A stretch of DNA of 64,000 nucleotides from Acridotheres tristis. Taxonomy: Eukaryota > Chordata > Aves > Passeriformes > Sturnidae. The notes under the pieces are model-generated. The model saw nothing but the letters and a program-made list of their open reading frames with translations. It ran no database searches and was not told the origin of the DNA. The position numbers and the translations under genes are program-made. Where the stretch lies: assembly GCA_037013685.1 (NCBI GenBank), contig CM072887.1, positions 44,815,154 to 44,879,153 on the forward strand. The letters run 5' to 3'. Shown piece after piece: positions 49,101 to 61,605 of the stretch (its first letter is position 1; every line of letters starts with the position of its first letter).

Positions 49101-52100
49101 CTTCTTCAATAAAGCAGCAAAAAGAGAGCAAACAACTTTTTCATAGTTATGAAGAGACTAAAATCGAGAGGACCTGGAGACGCCTCTCCTTAGAGAATAA
49201 TAAGAGAAGGAAAAACAGTTCTGCATGAAAATATTTGGCAGTTTTATGTCATTATTGTTAATATTTCAGATTATATCAATTAATTGTTATGTAAATAGCT
49301 ATTTAAACTAAATGGCAAGTCATTGTGATTTATTATGAACACAGTATGTGTAACCATAGATGCACTGCCAGCTTGACTCTGATAGAATAATCAAGGCTCA
49401 AATTAATAAATGATGATGAGAGATATTGTTGACTGATGTGTCTCCCATTTTGGAGACTGGCTTTAGTCAATTTGGCCTTAAATGAAAGAGAAATAATTTT
49501 CAATCTACACATCCATTCTGTTTTGTTAGCAGATTGTGTACTTTTGTTTGCAGATTTGCATGAGTTCCTGATGACAGCTGACTCACACATACTGTAAACC
49601 AAGAAATATCAAGTAAAATTTTCTGTTTTGGCAGCGAAGTAACTAAAACATATAATCATTTAAATTTTGACACTTGACTTTTGTCAGCATATTTTTATGT
49701 GTCTTTTTATTTTAATGATGAATCTAAAATTCTTAAGATCCTGTTGGTGAGCAGTATTTTGTCTACCATGCTTGATCATACAGTAGGAACAGCAGCATTC
49801 AAGTTATACTGGGAATTGAAGGGAGCCTGCAGCTGCTCAGACCAGGCACCAAAACACTGAAATTCTCTAATAAATGATCCATATTGCTTTAGAGATGGAA
49901 AAGATAGAAAGAATAAAGTATCAAAAACCTAGTGTTTCCGAGTTCAATAATACCTGCTATTTAACTGGAGCATGTGAGGACATGCCTTCAAAGCACTGAG
50001 GTGAATAAAGATGAGACCAATCAGTTTTCTCATCCATATAAGGGGAGATACCTTATTCATCATGTCATCTTTAAAAGCAAGATGCCCTTAAAGATTTGAT
50101 ATGAGCATCATACTTTTACAGATTGTATTTATTTTCAACGTGAGAGTATTATATAGAAAGAGAAGCTTCACAGTCAGTTAAACACAAAGGTTCTCTGAAC
50201 TCTATTTTCAGATCATGAGCGTGGAAAGTGTGCAGATGTGAACTGACGAGCCAAGTATCTTAATATGTCTAAGAAATGATTTCTCACTTTGAACTGTTTA
50301 AGGAAAATTATTTTAATGAAACAGTTTTTTTGATGAGAGCTAGATTCAATGGCATGGAAAATTAGTTAATTTTACCAAATCACTCATTTTGGTGTTATAA
50401 TATTTTCTTTTCATGTTTTGATGAAATTGAAATTTTCTTCCATTTTAATGTAAAGACTTTTAATAAAACTTTAAAAAATTAAACAAAAAAATAATACTTA
50501 TGAATTGTCAAAAAGTTGACTTTTCCTTAGTTTCGACCTGATTAGAGTTAAAACTTTGCCAGCCAAACAACCAACCAATCACCCAACTAAAGAAATCAAT
50601 TAGTTTCACATGCTTAACTCGGAAGAGCAAGAGAAAAGCCATTTTGTATGTATCTCAGTGGTGTAGTAAAGGATAAATGCTAATGATGTAGAAAAGTTTA
50701 TTCTCTTCTCACATGCTTCACACATCCTAGTTGACTTTTTATTTTCTGTTGCACCACGAACATATCTCACCATTACAGAAATTATATGGTGTCATGCTCC
50801 CTTAAACAATACATCCCACAGATCTTTTTCCAATTCCCTTTTTTTTTCTGCACATTATCATACGTGGCTGTAAATATGTAACCACAATTGCCAAAATGAT
50901 GTCAAATTAAGCTAGTCTTGAGTCTAAATCCTTCACGCCGTTTATTTGGGTAATTGTCTCAAAAGATAGATATTTTGAAGAGCTACTAATAAAGTGAAAG
51001 ATGTGTGGCTGTTCTTAGACAGGACTACTATTCTTTCATTTCCTAATAGAGCTCAGTAGTAACTCCTCTGACTAAATGGATCTTAGTAATTAGAACTTGA
51101 CTGAAAATAGCTCAAATGGCTTTACTTGGAGTAAAGTCAAATGACAAAAATGACTTACAAAAGAAAACCATATTCGGGGATTTTCCTAACTGCTGAAGAT
51201 TCTAGGCTACTGCATTATTAAGGTAAAAAAAATATTTTCAAGTACAATATTAACTCTCAAAATTGAATATTGTGTGAAATGTATGTTCTGGTAATTTTTG
51301 TTGTTAAGAGTCTGTGTAACAGGTTTATACAGAAGGGTTTTGTTTAAGTTTAAAAACCTCAGGCAGTCCTAAAATATCTGATGGGCATAACAAACTTTTC
51401 TGGTTGTCATTTATATCGACCCAGACACATCTGATCTGGGCTATGCTATGCTTCTGTTGTCCTACAAGAAGCACAGAAGAAGTAAACGTCCTTAAGGTAG
51501 AACACTGGCATGTCTCAAAGAGGTGTTATTTTTCCTCCTACTCCTTGTTTGTGCTTGAAGATACAGAATCACAGCATCCCTTTGTATGTCAGTGCTGTCT
51601 TGCCATGATAGTGAGCAAGCAACAGGCCACCAGCAGTTCTTTGGTGCAAAGCTGCCACAGATGCACAGGCTCTTCAGTCTCTGTTGTCCTTGAGCATCAC
51701 AGAGCCTGGGCACACCAGGAGCAGAAATAGAAGCAAGAATTGGATAGAAACAGTAATTCCTAGTGCATGGTCGTGATTGCCAGAGTAAGGCTCATAGGGA
51801 AGTGTTACTTTTTCTGAGAATGTATTTGTATTTCCTATTGTATTTCATTAAGTGAAAGAACAGGTTTTAGCCATTGCTCCTGATATAACAGGTTCTTGCC
51901 CAGCTGCAAAGGAAGCTAAACTTTGCTGCAACTGCTTTTCATTACTGTGAAAACTATAGCACATTCACCTTCACATAGTTTACACAAGTATGATAAGAAA
52001 TACGTATAAAACCACTGTTTTCTCTTTCTCTTGCCTCTAATGTCAATATGTTGTGTGAGGGAGGAAGCTGGGAGGAAATTGAAGTTTTCCTCTGAAAGAT

Positions 52101-52668
52101 CATAAATCTAGATCTGTTACTCATTAATGAACTCCATGAAGCTCTTAATTGCCAGTAGAATTGCTGTGTAGAAAAAGAGCACGACAGTCAGGAAGACACA
52201 CAGGCATCAGGCACAGGTGTAACTGGTGCTTTCCCTAATGTTGCTTGCTAAGGTGTCTGATAAATACACTGAAAAGGTATAAAATTTTTGATGGAACCAA
52301 GCCTACTTGGCCTGCATTTTTCATCAAATTGATATTAAAATCAAAAGTATTTTCTACTTAGGACAATCCCTCAGAGGAAAAGAACCCTCTGCCTGTTATG
52401 ATAAGTTTGGTGATGAAGTTGGCGACGTCATTGCTTTATCAGCTGCTGGGTTTGTGAGGACTGGTGCTTAGCTTGTTGTCACTTCTGTGAAAAATGCTGT
52501 AATACATCATCATAAATACAAAGCAGTTTTTCACAGACTCAACACCTCAGCCATAAAAATGGAGAGTTTTAGGCCATAAGTAATTATTTCAATAAGCTGT
52601 ATGATATATACAATTGCAAAACCTCAGTATGTCCAATCACTGGGAATCATGGCCTTGACACCTGTGTG
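46186..52668. other. AT-rich non-coding DNA, no gene recognised
   Basis: Short frames only. The 48.4-48.7 kb frames overlap on both strands and show no domain. No CR1, LTR or RNA gene was recognised in this stretch. Confidence 0.6.
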
Positions 52669-52730
52669 AATCACAGAATAAGATAAGTTAGAAAAGATCT
52701 TTAAAATCTTGAAACTGTAATCTATTTAGA
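52669..52730 (-). mobile_element. CR1 3'-end scrap
   Basis: AATCACAGAATAAGATAAGTT followed by AGAAAAGATCTTTAAAATCTTG resembles the reverse complement of a CR1 3' terminus (octamer, then the conserved phrase just upstream of it). Similarity fades after about 52730. It is short and diverged, so chance similarity is possible. Confidence 0.5.
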
Positions 52731-53418
52731 ATGGCTAAAATGTGAAAATATGATCCTACCTGGGATGTAGAAGAAGAAACTGCATGTTTTGCATTTTGAT
52801 AAGATACTGAAATAACATGTACAGAAACGAATAGGAGGGGGATGAATTGCTGAATGACAGAAGATAACAGGGTTGTTTGGGTTTTTTTAAGTTGCCATTT
52901 GAATCTAGCAGAGCTTTTATTGGCAAGACAATGAAGAAACACATTTTTCTAAAATTTCTTACCACATCCAACGGGTACAGCCTAGAACAACTAGAATTTC
53001 TAACCCAAACAAATATGTGCCGTTTGTGAAGGCAGACCAGTTAATTAGTTTTCATATCAGTACTTTTCAGCAATGACAGTGAGAACTCTGTTGTATCACA
53101 CTTGGGTTTACGACTGACAGCAGGCAAGGGAGAGTTATGTGAAAACCCCGTATCTTGTATGCTTTATGATACCCAAATTGCTGCTAGGCACTGGATGATG
53201 GGAGTTCTGTATGAAAAAACACTCTGCAACACGTATGCTCCCTGTCACAGGCTGCTGCCCAGACCCCAGTGTACATCACCCACAGGGCGAGTAGAACGAC
53301 CCAAGCAGAATTCACCTAATGCCTCATCTTGCTTAAAACACACTGTGTGCTTTGTTTTAATCAAGACCTTAATACTAAATCATACAAAGACTCTTTGGAT
53401 TCCTAATGCACACTTTTT

Positions 53419-53421
<3 letters not shown>
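52731..53421. other. Non-coding DNA, no gene recognised
   Basis: A 121-codon plus frame (53102-53467) runs into the T tract and ends in a homopolymer-encoded Phe run. It has no recognised domain. Confidence 0.55.

Positions 53422-53448
<27 letters not shown>
53422..53448. repeat. T27 tract
   Basis: Twenty-seven consecutive T, followed by AAACAG. This is the longest homopolymer in the window. It could be the poly(A) tail of a minus-strand retroposed sequence lying to its right, but I recognise no such body. Confidence 0.92.
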
Positions 53449-53452
<4 letters not shown>

Positions 53453-54197
53453 AGGAGAGTCATATAAACACTCTTAAACCAATAAACAGATCAACACTGT
53501 GAAGTGTCTTGCAATTGGGACAGCTAGGGGTTCATGGTTCTCTCCTGCTGTGCATGGGGGGCTTCATTGTTCTGGAGTAGCCAAATGAGCAGGTTGCCAT
53601 GAAATGTCAACATTTTGTTACTTCCTTTTCTTTTGCTTATATTTTAAACAAATTGTATTCAACTAGTCGATAAATTAAGTTGGAGCGGAAGTAACAATAG
53701 ATACATGGCCACTTCTGCTGGACAAAGAACTGGCAGGACTGGGTATGGCTTATCTGAGCAAAATCTATTAGCAAGACAGGACATACAGGTGTTACAAAGG
53801 AAGTGGACATCTTGAACATATGGTGCACTTCATGTTTGCATTTCCCCTGCAGCACAGACTTAGCCTTTGATTTCTGCTTCCAGCTCAGCTGTGGCTCAGA
53901 TGCGATTTATCCCCTTGTTCCCATCTACCATCATTTCTCTGTTTCCACCATCAGTTTGCAGAAAAAAACCCTTAAGTATGTGTTTAGTGTTTATCTTTCA
54001 GTCATTCCTTCTGTTTACTCCTCAGCGTCCAGAACTTTATACTCTTTTGTAATTTTTAATTCTTCTTGTCTTTTTTCTGTTGATCTCGACACCACTTGAC
54101 CTTTAAGTTCCAACCATTTGCCAGGAGTACTTTTTCTGCTCCTTGGGCTTTCTTCTTAGACTTAACATCTGTCATACAGGACAAGAACATGAAGAAA

Positions 54198-54356
54198 AGA
54201 GGAGAGGAGAGGAGAGGAGAGGAGAGGAGAGGAGAGGAGAGGAGAGGAGAGGAGAGGAGAGGAGAGGAGAGGAGAGGAGAGGAGAGGAGAGGAGAGGAGA
54301 GGAGAGGAGAGGAGAGGAGAGGAGAGGAGAGGAGAGGAGAGGAGAGGAGAGGAGAG
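54198..54356. repeat. (GGAGA)n pentanucleotide microsatellite, about 31 perfect units
   Basis: The unit GGAGA repeats without interruption from 54201 to 54355, with partial units on both sides. The plus strand is purine-only and the minus strand pyrimidine-only. Because the unit contains no stop in any phase, all six frames are open. They encode RGEER-type repeats on plus and LLSSP-type repeats on minus, and these are artefacts. Such tracts can adopt triplex (H-DNA) or G-rich structures and are usually length-polymorphic. Confidence 0.98.
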
Positions 54357-54359
54357 ACC

Positions 54360-57300
54360 CATCGTCACCAAAGGGTTTTTCTCTTCTGCTTCAAAGTTGG
54401 TAATTGACTAAAATTGATTAAATCAGAAAACAAACAACATACACCTATCAAACAACCCCAGAATACTATGGGCATATATATAAGGATAACAGAATGTGTG
54501 AATATTGATTGCTCAGTTCTGATTTATCCCTGGTTAGAAGATTGTACCTACATTTAAAATGCCACTATGTATCAGTCACACTTTTGAGACACTACACATC
54601 TTGCATTTAGTGATCTTAGACACATTCTTTGTTTCTTAAATGTCTTTTTTCCTTTTGTGGAAGTTCCAGATTTGTTTTCATTTTCAGGTTTTCTTCAAAA
54701 ATCACAATCTTTCATTGTTAGATAGTTAAGCTATCTAGAAGCAAACATCCTTGCCAGACTTTTCTTCAGACAATTAAATACTGCTGTCTGTTGGAATTGT
54801 CCAATAAATTTTAGCTGCTCCAACTGGCAATATCAACAGGCAATTTTGCTTATATATCAAAGACGGTTAGGCAAAATGGCATGGCATAATTCCTGTGTGT
54901 AAAATAACCTTGCCACTTTTATTGAAATACTCAAGTGTCCAAAATACTAGCTAAATAAAAGCAGAATCATGGATTAATTTGTGTAGGTTCTGTAACACTG
55001 ACTAGTCTTCATATAAAGTTGTTTTTAATCTTAGTCAGCAAAGCAAAGCAAAGATTTAAATATTCCATAGAAGAAGAGCAGGTATCTCTGATGAAACTCA
55101 TAATTTGCTTGAAGTATCTCATCCATGCTGAAAAATGAAAGGCATAACTGTAGCCATGGCTGTGTAAGTGTATTTGGTGGGCCCCCTTAGAGCTTCATAA
55201 GATGTTAAGATTAAGTTTGTTCCACTGTGGAAGCTGGTAATGCACCGGAGAGTTTCCAAGCAGCACAGAAAAAAATGTCTCTGACTCCATTCACTTGTAG
55301 AACCAAACCAGAGACTCCTAGAAAAGATCACTGCAGATAGTGTGAAAGTTTTTCAGCTGGGGAAAATGTAACACAACAAAAAGTTTAAGTAACTGCAGAG
55401 CAAGGAGGTCGTAAATATAGGGGAAAAAATTTCAATTCTACTATTGTTAATCTAAGTCTAATTTCTTACTCATTCCATTTCTCTCTGTAGTTCCGTCTAT
55501 ATCAAAACAGACAAAATAGGGATTAAAAATGAACTTTCCACTTAGATGAATAGGACAGGATAATCTCATACCTCTTTTTTCGCTTTGAGGTTTAGGAAGA
55601 CATCCCAAGAAAATTAATTTTTCTCTGCTCTAAATTTATATAACACACAATAGAATTCTCTACAGAGCAGGATCACATCTAAGCTACAATATAAACGTTA
55701 AAAATAGGGGATTTTTGTAATAGGTTCTCAACTCTGTTTTCTAATGCACTGTTTTAACTTAAGCTTTTTAAAACCATTTCATCCTCAGCTCGTCCTCTTT
55801 TTAATTAATGTAACTGATAAGCATGGAGATTTGTGGGGTTTCCCACAGCTCTTTATTGAGCTCTATGGAAAAATTGAAAAACAGAGTTAGGAATTTGTAT
55901 TTTCACCATTTTAGGTTGTTGAGGACTAAGATTTGTATTCAGATTAATATTCAGTTATGTGGGTCTACAAGTCAATAATGTCACTGATAAAGTATGGTTT
56001 CAAAACAGCAGGATATTAAGAAGTCTGTGTTAAAGAAAAATTTGAATCCAAGAATCAGACTGTTCTTTTGCAAAGATAAGAGAGATTCAATAAAGTTCAA
56101 AGACATCAAGTGAAGCAGAACTTTTGCAATTTTTATGCTATTTATTACCGTGGAATTCATTGGAAATGACTAATTGGTTACTTTCTTTTTCTCATCTGGA
56201 AACAAACACATGAACTTGGTTGCAGGGTGGAGAAATTTTACTTCTGCTGGCATAGGAAAAGATTTTAAACTTTGTCATTGCAAAGTGCATGGACCCATAC
56301 AAAAAGTTGTTCTTAACTTTGTGAGGAAAACTCCTCCAAAAATTAAAGTTCAGTGAAAAGCAACAAGGTAAATGTCTGAGTCACATCTGATTAAATCAGC
56401 AAATCAATACTGGTTCTGAACACACCTTGGATCAGACAGAGGTGAGCATATCTCTTGCTTGCTGCACAACTGCACATTTTAAATCCATCCAGCAGAAGTG
56501 AAGTGCTTGATCTCAGGTTCCTGTGAGCAGAGCCTACCTCCCCATATCCCAGATAAGCCAGTCTGGCAGGGAAGTGGTTCTTCCCAACCCCCTTCCATTT
56601 CTAAGTCAGATGTCTGGGATTTTAAAGGAAAATAATCATGATGTCTGAAGTTGGGTAAAGATCATTGCTGTTTGACATGACAAAATATTTTTAATATTTT
56701 ATCTTAAATTTATCACATATATGGAATTTACAAAGAAATTCACTGAGAGGCCTCCAATTTTCAGACTGTGGAATTTTCTGAATATATGATCAAATATTTG
56801 CCTATTGCCTCAGTCACAAGTCTGTCATTGTAGAAGGAGACTCAAAGGGAATGTGGTGAGTACATGGACCCAGACTCTCCTGAACATGCTGCTGACACAG
56901 TTGCACAAATCCACTGCCCAGAAGCAGCTGCTGTCCTCCCCTGTCCTGATAACTGATTACAGCATTGTACATTTTATTGCATTTGAACACATTTTTAAAA
57001 TATGGATAAATGTGTTACTTGCTTTTTTAAAATAATGGTGTGCAATTAAAGCAAACAAAAATTCAAACATTCATTATCATTCACTGCACTTCCTTGACTT
57101 CAGTTAGGGAAATTGGACAAGGGTTTCTTATTCTTGTATAAAAGCAGTGTCTTTCTGTCTATATCATTTTATGAACAGATTCTCACTCATCTGTCTGGGG
57201 AAGCCAGGCAAAAGAAGGCCTGAAAAGAGCACTGAAAAATAGTCACCTGTCAGTTTCCTTGCTAGTAATCTTTTCTCATTTACCTGTGTTTTTTTCCCTT

Positions 57301-58870
57301 CTGTTAGGCCCTTTCAGCAGGACCTCATATATCTCATTCTCAAGTTTTCTTTTAGTTCTATGATTAAACAAAATAAAAAATATAAAAATAATTTTAAAAA
57401 CCCCAACAAACACACCCAAACAAACCCTGCAGGTATATAGCAGATATATATGGGGGTTTTTTTAAGATTTATCTTTGATTATCAGATAATGTAAACTAAT
57501 TTACACAGATCCACAATGTTACTAAATCTGTCCCAACAATTTATCAGGAAGGGATTCTAATGTGCTTCCTGCAGACTTAGGATGATGCCACAACAAAAAT
57601 TTACAAAGACACATACTGAGATTAAATGGTAAAAGGAATTATATGGAGTTATCTAGGTAAAATCATTCTTGAGATATTGGATAATGAAGAAAGTGAATAA
57701 TTTCTGGAGGATATTCACATTTTCCATGAAAGACTTCCTGTGGGAAGATTTTGTTCACACATTTTGTTTGGGCTTGCAAAAAAAATCAGTGAAAAAAATG
57801 TTGTTCTTTCTTCTCTTGTTTTGCTTTTTATCTTTTTAATATTTCTTTATCTTCTTCTGATGTTTTCTGCTGTGTACTATAGTATTGCAGGAGTGCTCTG
57901 TGCTTTGTCTTTTATTTTTCCGTGCTTATTCTTCCTACTTACTACTAGTAGTTCTTTGTTGAAAAGTTGCAGAATGCTACAGAGAATGAAAGGGTGTAAA
58001 GCATTTTTTCTCATCATTTGTTATATTTGTAGCATGTTGATAAAATGCATTTATGCGTAAACCACTTTGAATAATTGTTTCTTTCTCCCCTTCACTAATA
58101 AGTGTATAACATGCTTTAAATAACATTTTAAACAATCCTTACAGTAATTGGAATTTCTCATCTCAGGCTGAGACAACGTGTGATTTTTAATACTGTAGAA
58201 GTTGTATTCAGTTCTATAATCTGACTTAGAGGCACCTATAAAATGCAGGTACTGCATTGGTTTCAACCACACATAGATACAAGAAAATAAAGCTTCACTA
58301 TACTGTGATGAAGTTCAGGTTCAGAGAGGCAAAAAGGTGATGTGATATCTCTCTTTATTCTGTAAGAATGGCACAGACAGTTTTTCCTTTTGTGTCTAGT
58401 GGTAACTTAATTTCATGGTCTACTGTGTAACTAGACTCTACAGACTACTAGAAAGTATGTGAGAGATTAAATTATTGATGTCAGCATGTTCCTCCTACAG
58501 ATGTTTACAAAGAAACAATTACTTGAGAAAACAATTATTGTCTTCTAAAACCATGAGGACAAATTCATTCTACAAGGCATAACTTTGGAAACACAAGAAT
58601 CTACATAACCTAATTTTTTTTTTGGGCTTGAAAGAAGTGTACTTGGAGGAGCCCTGTGCAGGATAAGATCTAAAACAAGCTAGATTCCTTCTGCAGTATA
58701 TTGGGCCTTACTGCAAAATACTGCTTCCAAAGATCCCCACCTCTCTCCAAAACTGTTCTGCTATATTTTAAAAACAAGTCAAATTTCTACTGTCTTTTTT
58801 GCTACTTGCTGCCAACAGGGGATGTAATAAACCCCAGAGCAAAATTTATCCTCTTCTGTACATCATACTG
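54360..58870. other. AT-rich non-coding DNA, no gene recognised
   Basis: A 106-codon plus frame at 57740-58060 is very hydrophobic, but this follows from the local T-rich sequence. An A/C-rich patch lies at about 57.36-57.43 kb. No domain or RNA gene was recognised. Confidence 0.6.
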
Positions 58871-58872
58871 AG

Positions 58873-58911
58873 TATACATAGAGACTAGGAAAACCTGCTC
58901 CTCTATGTATA
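58873..58911. repeat. 11-bp perfect inverted repeat with 17-base loop
   Basis: TATACATAGAG (58873-58883) and CTCTATGTATA (58901-58911) are exact reverse complements. The structure sits just before the AT-rich tract at 58.93 kb. Confidence 0.8.
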
Positions 58912-58921
58912 TTAAAAAAAT

Positions 58922-59010
58922 AGTCTCTAAAATATATATATATATATAAAATATAATATTATTATATAATTATTATTATTTATATAATATATATTTTAAA
59001 AGTCTCTAAA
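58922..59010. repeat. AT-only tract bounded by 10-bp direct repeats
   Basis: AGTCTCTAAA occurs at 58922-58931 and again at 59001-59010. Between them lie 69 bases of only A and T, starting with an (AT)n run (58932-58948) and continuing with TAT/ATT repeats that form a near-palindrome. The tract could be a microsatellite expansion within a slippage duplication, or an old short insertion with a target duplication. Confidence 0.85.
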
Positions 59011-61469
59011 TATTTCCATATAATTTGTGCAGAGGTGCCCTAGCTCAAAAGGCCAGTAAAAAAACCCAAAGATATTATGCTGGAAGGCTTTCATTCAGGT
59101 GAAACCTGAGAGCTTTTTAGGAGTTGGGGTTTTTTTAGTTGTTTTTCTGTTTGGTTGATTGGTTGGTTGGTTTCATTTTTGCCAGGTCAGGATAAAGTTA
59201 GTTCAGGAAGACCTTGCTGAAGGGAAGTGAGAATTTTGTCATTAGCCACCATTTAGCAGGTTGGCTCCAGCTGAAGTGTATCTTTTGGCTCCCTCCTTCA
59301 AAATCCAGGAAAGGAGATTTTCTAATTCACATTGCAAATTTTTAACAATGTTTGATATATAGTGAATTGTTTGAAATAAGATCGTCCGAGTTAACTAAGA
59401 AATTTATTTCAGTAACTGGAATAAATATTTACTTTAAAAACTTGAACAAATATTTCTTTAATGGCAGGTATTTTTTGTGTTTGCTAAGAAGGTAGGGAGC
59501 TTAATCTCTCATTAACTTTGTGCGTAAGAAGTTCATTACTAAAACTGTATAAGCTTTGAATTTCTAACTGAAATAGGAGGTCTTGGTGATATAGATCTTT
59601 ATCTGAAAAATGAATCAAAAGATGAATTTCAGTTTCATGTGCTAGAAACACCCTATCTTTCAGTTTACTGGGGAAGGTGGGCTATTGCTGGCCTGCCCAC
59701 TTTTCACACCAAGGTTTCTGAAATCCAGGGTCCATAGGTCTTTGTTCCTAGCTGAGACTAAGATGCATGGGAGTTCTGTTTGAATAGAATTTGTATTTGA
59801 ATTAGAATAAGAGCCTTGAATATGCAGTAGCTCCAGGGATCCACCCATCATAATATTTGAATTGCAAAATCAAAAATAAATTATCCAGCAATGGACCATG
59901 ACAGAAAATCTGGACCAATATCAGATGAGCTGGATGCCACCCACCGATTTTTGCATCGTGAAAACTGCATCATCAGACGAATTAAGAGACCATTACAAAA
60001 ATAATCTGTTGGATGTAAAAGAGAATTTTTATTGTGCTTGACAATAAACAAGAATAAAATTACCTGTTTCGTCATATGCATAAAGAGTGTTGGACTTTAA
60101 GGTGGAGACAATCCTGCACTGCTTTATAATGTTTAACATCTGATGAACTGAGATACAAAACCAGCTGGATGGCTGAAGAGAGATTTTACAGACATTACCT
60201 CTCATAATACCAAGGTATCATTTGATGTTATCAATAACAATGAATTCTAAGATTAATGTATAGAACAGTGAAAATGTGATATTCCATCCAGACATTATGG
60301 AAATGTTGTATTGCATATGAAATGAAATGTAATGAAGATAATTCTGGAAACAGCTTAATTGCACCACACCAACTTTATAAATCTGCATGCTATATGGTGA
60401 CTTTTTATCTACCTTATTTCATTTCTTCTCCCCTCCCCTTAAGTGTATATCTAACTCTGAATGAAGGTTAAGGAAGCATCATGACTATATGCCTCATTTG
60501 GCATCTGTTCCCTGACCCTGTCATGGCTTTTGCAGAGCCTAATTTGGATGCAGTAAACAGAAGAGAAAGCACTTTTCACAGGTTTTAACTTTTTCACTAT
60601 CATTATTTCCTTCACACACAAAAAGAAATATCGCACCCAAACTATACTTTTTCCTTTCTCTGTTATTCAGAAGTAATCGTTCAAATTCCAACTAGTGACA
60701 TTGAGCTAATAAAGTCTAAATATCAGATATATTTTTTTTTTCTTTTTAGCTGCCTGAATGTACAGTGAGTATTTTCTACTTCTGGAATAATTGAGCAACA
60801 TGCACTGTGTTGTTTGTGGATTTCCATGTGCCATCCTAAAAACCACTTCTCCCTTAATTATTGTGTGAAAATAATGTGAAATGTGATATTTTCTGTAAGT
60901 GGAAGATTTGTTACTATGCCTTTGTGGAGAGTTTCTTCACTGCTGGTAGGATCTCTAAACTGGTTGGTTCCCCACTCCAGAAATGACTGCCTCACTACTG
61001 TGTGATGAAGATCTCCTCACACCAAGGATCCAGACTGCTGAATTGGCTAGCTGCCTAATGATAATAGTTGTGATCAAAGAAAAATTTTAATTATTACAAT
61101 ATTTACCATTTTTATCATGAGACTAATGATTTAAAATATGGACATATTATGAACATGCAGTACAACATACTAAAAAACTCTCAATTTTAAAACATAGAGC
61201 CCAGTTTTCTGATGTGGTAAATCTAATATTCTGTTCTCCAGAAAGTCAGATTTTTATTAAGAAAATCTGTGTAAAAAGTGATGTTAAACATTATCAAATA
61301 TAAGTTCTTATAAAATACAAGTGGCAGAATCAGTCACTAAACCTATTTTACAATTTGACCTGGTCAGATATAGACTGGCAGAAAACTTTTAATCTAAAAT
61401 ACTACAAAAATTTCTGCAAGCATGCCTACATTTTGTGTCTGCAAGCGTCTCTACACACATGTACCAAAC
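59011..61469. other. AT-rich non-coding DNA, no gene recognised
   Basis: Short frames only. A GGTT/GATT run lies at 59155-59173. Nothing else was recognised. Confidence 0.6.
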
Positions 61470-61605
61470 AAGCGTCCAAAGAAGGGCAGTAAACTGGAGA
61501 AGGGAGAAGAGTCTGGAGCAAAAGTCTTAGGAGTGGTGGGTGAGGGAGCTGGGTTTGTTTAGTCTGAGATAAGGAGGTTCAAGGAGACCTAGAAGCCTCA
61601 TCTCA
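61470..61605 (+). mobile_element. Internal CR1 ORF2 scrap
   Basis: The plus strand translates to a broken but recognisable CR1 ORF2 segment, with SVQRRAVN and later VRELGLFSL, and a degraded GGSRR in the expected order. In intact CR1 this part follows the polymerase domain. Two stops interrupt it. The element lacks both the 3' octamer end and upstream parts, so it is an old internally preserved remnant. Confidence 0.85.

Noticed and set aside
54096..54407. 103- and 86-codon plus frames and a 69-codon minus frame of repeating residues
   Set aside because: They are translations of the GGAGA array, which has no stop in any phase.
57740..58060. Hydrophobic 106-codon frame resembling a multi-pass membrane protein
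   Set aside because: The hydrophobicity follows from T-rich DNA (Phe, Leu, Ile codons). No family resemblance was seen.
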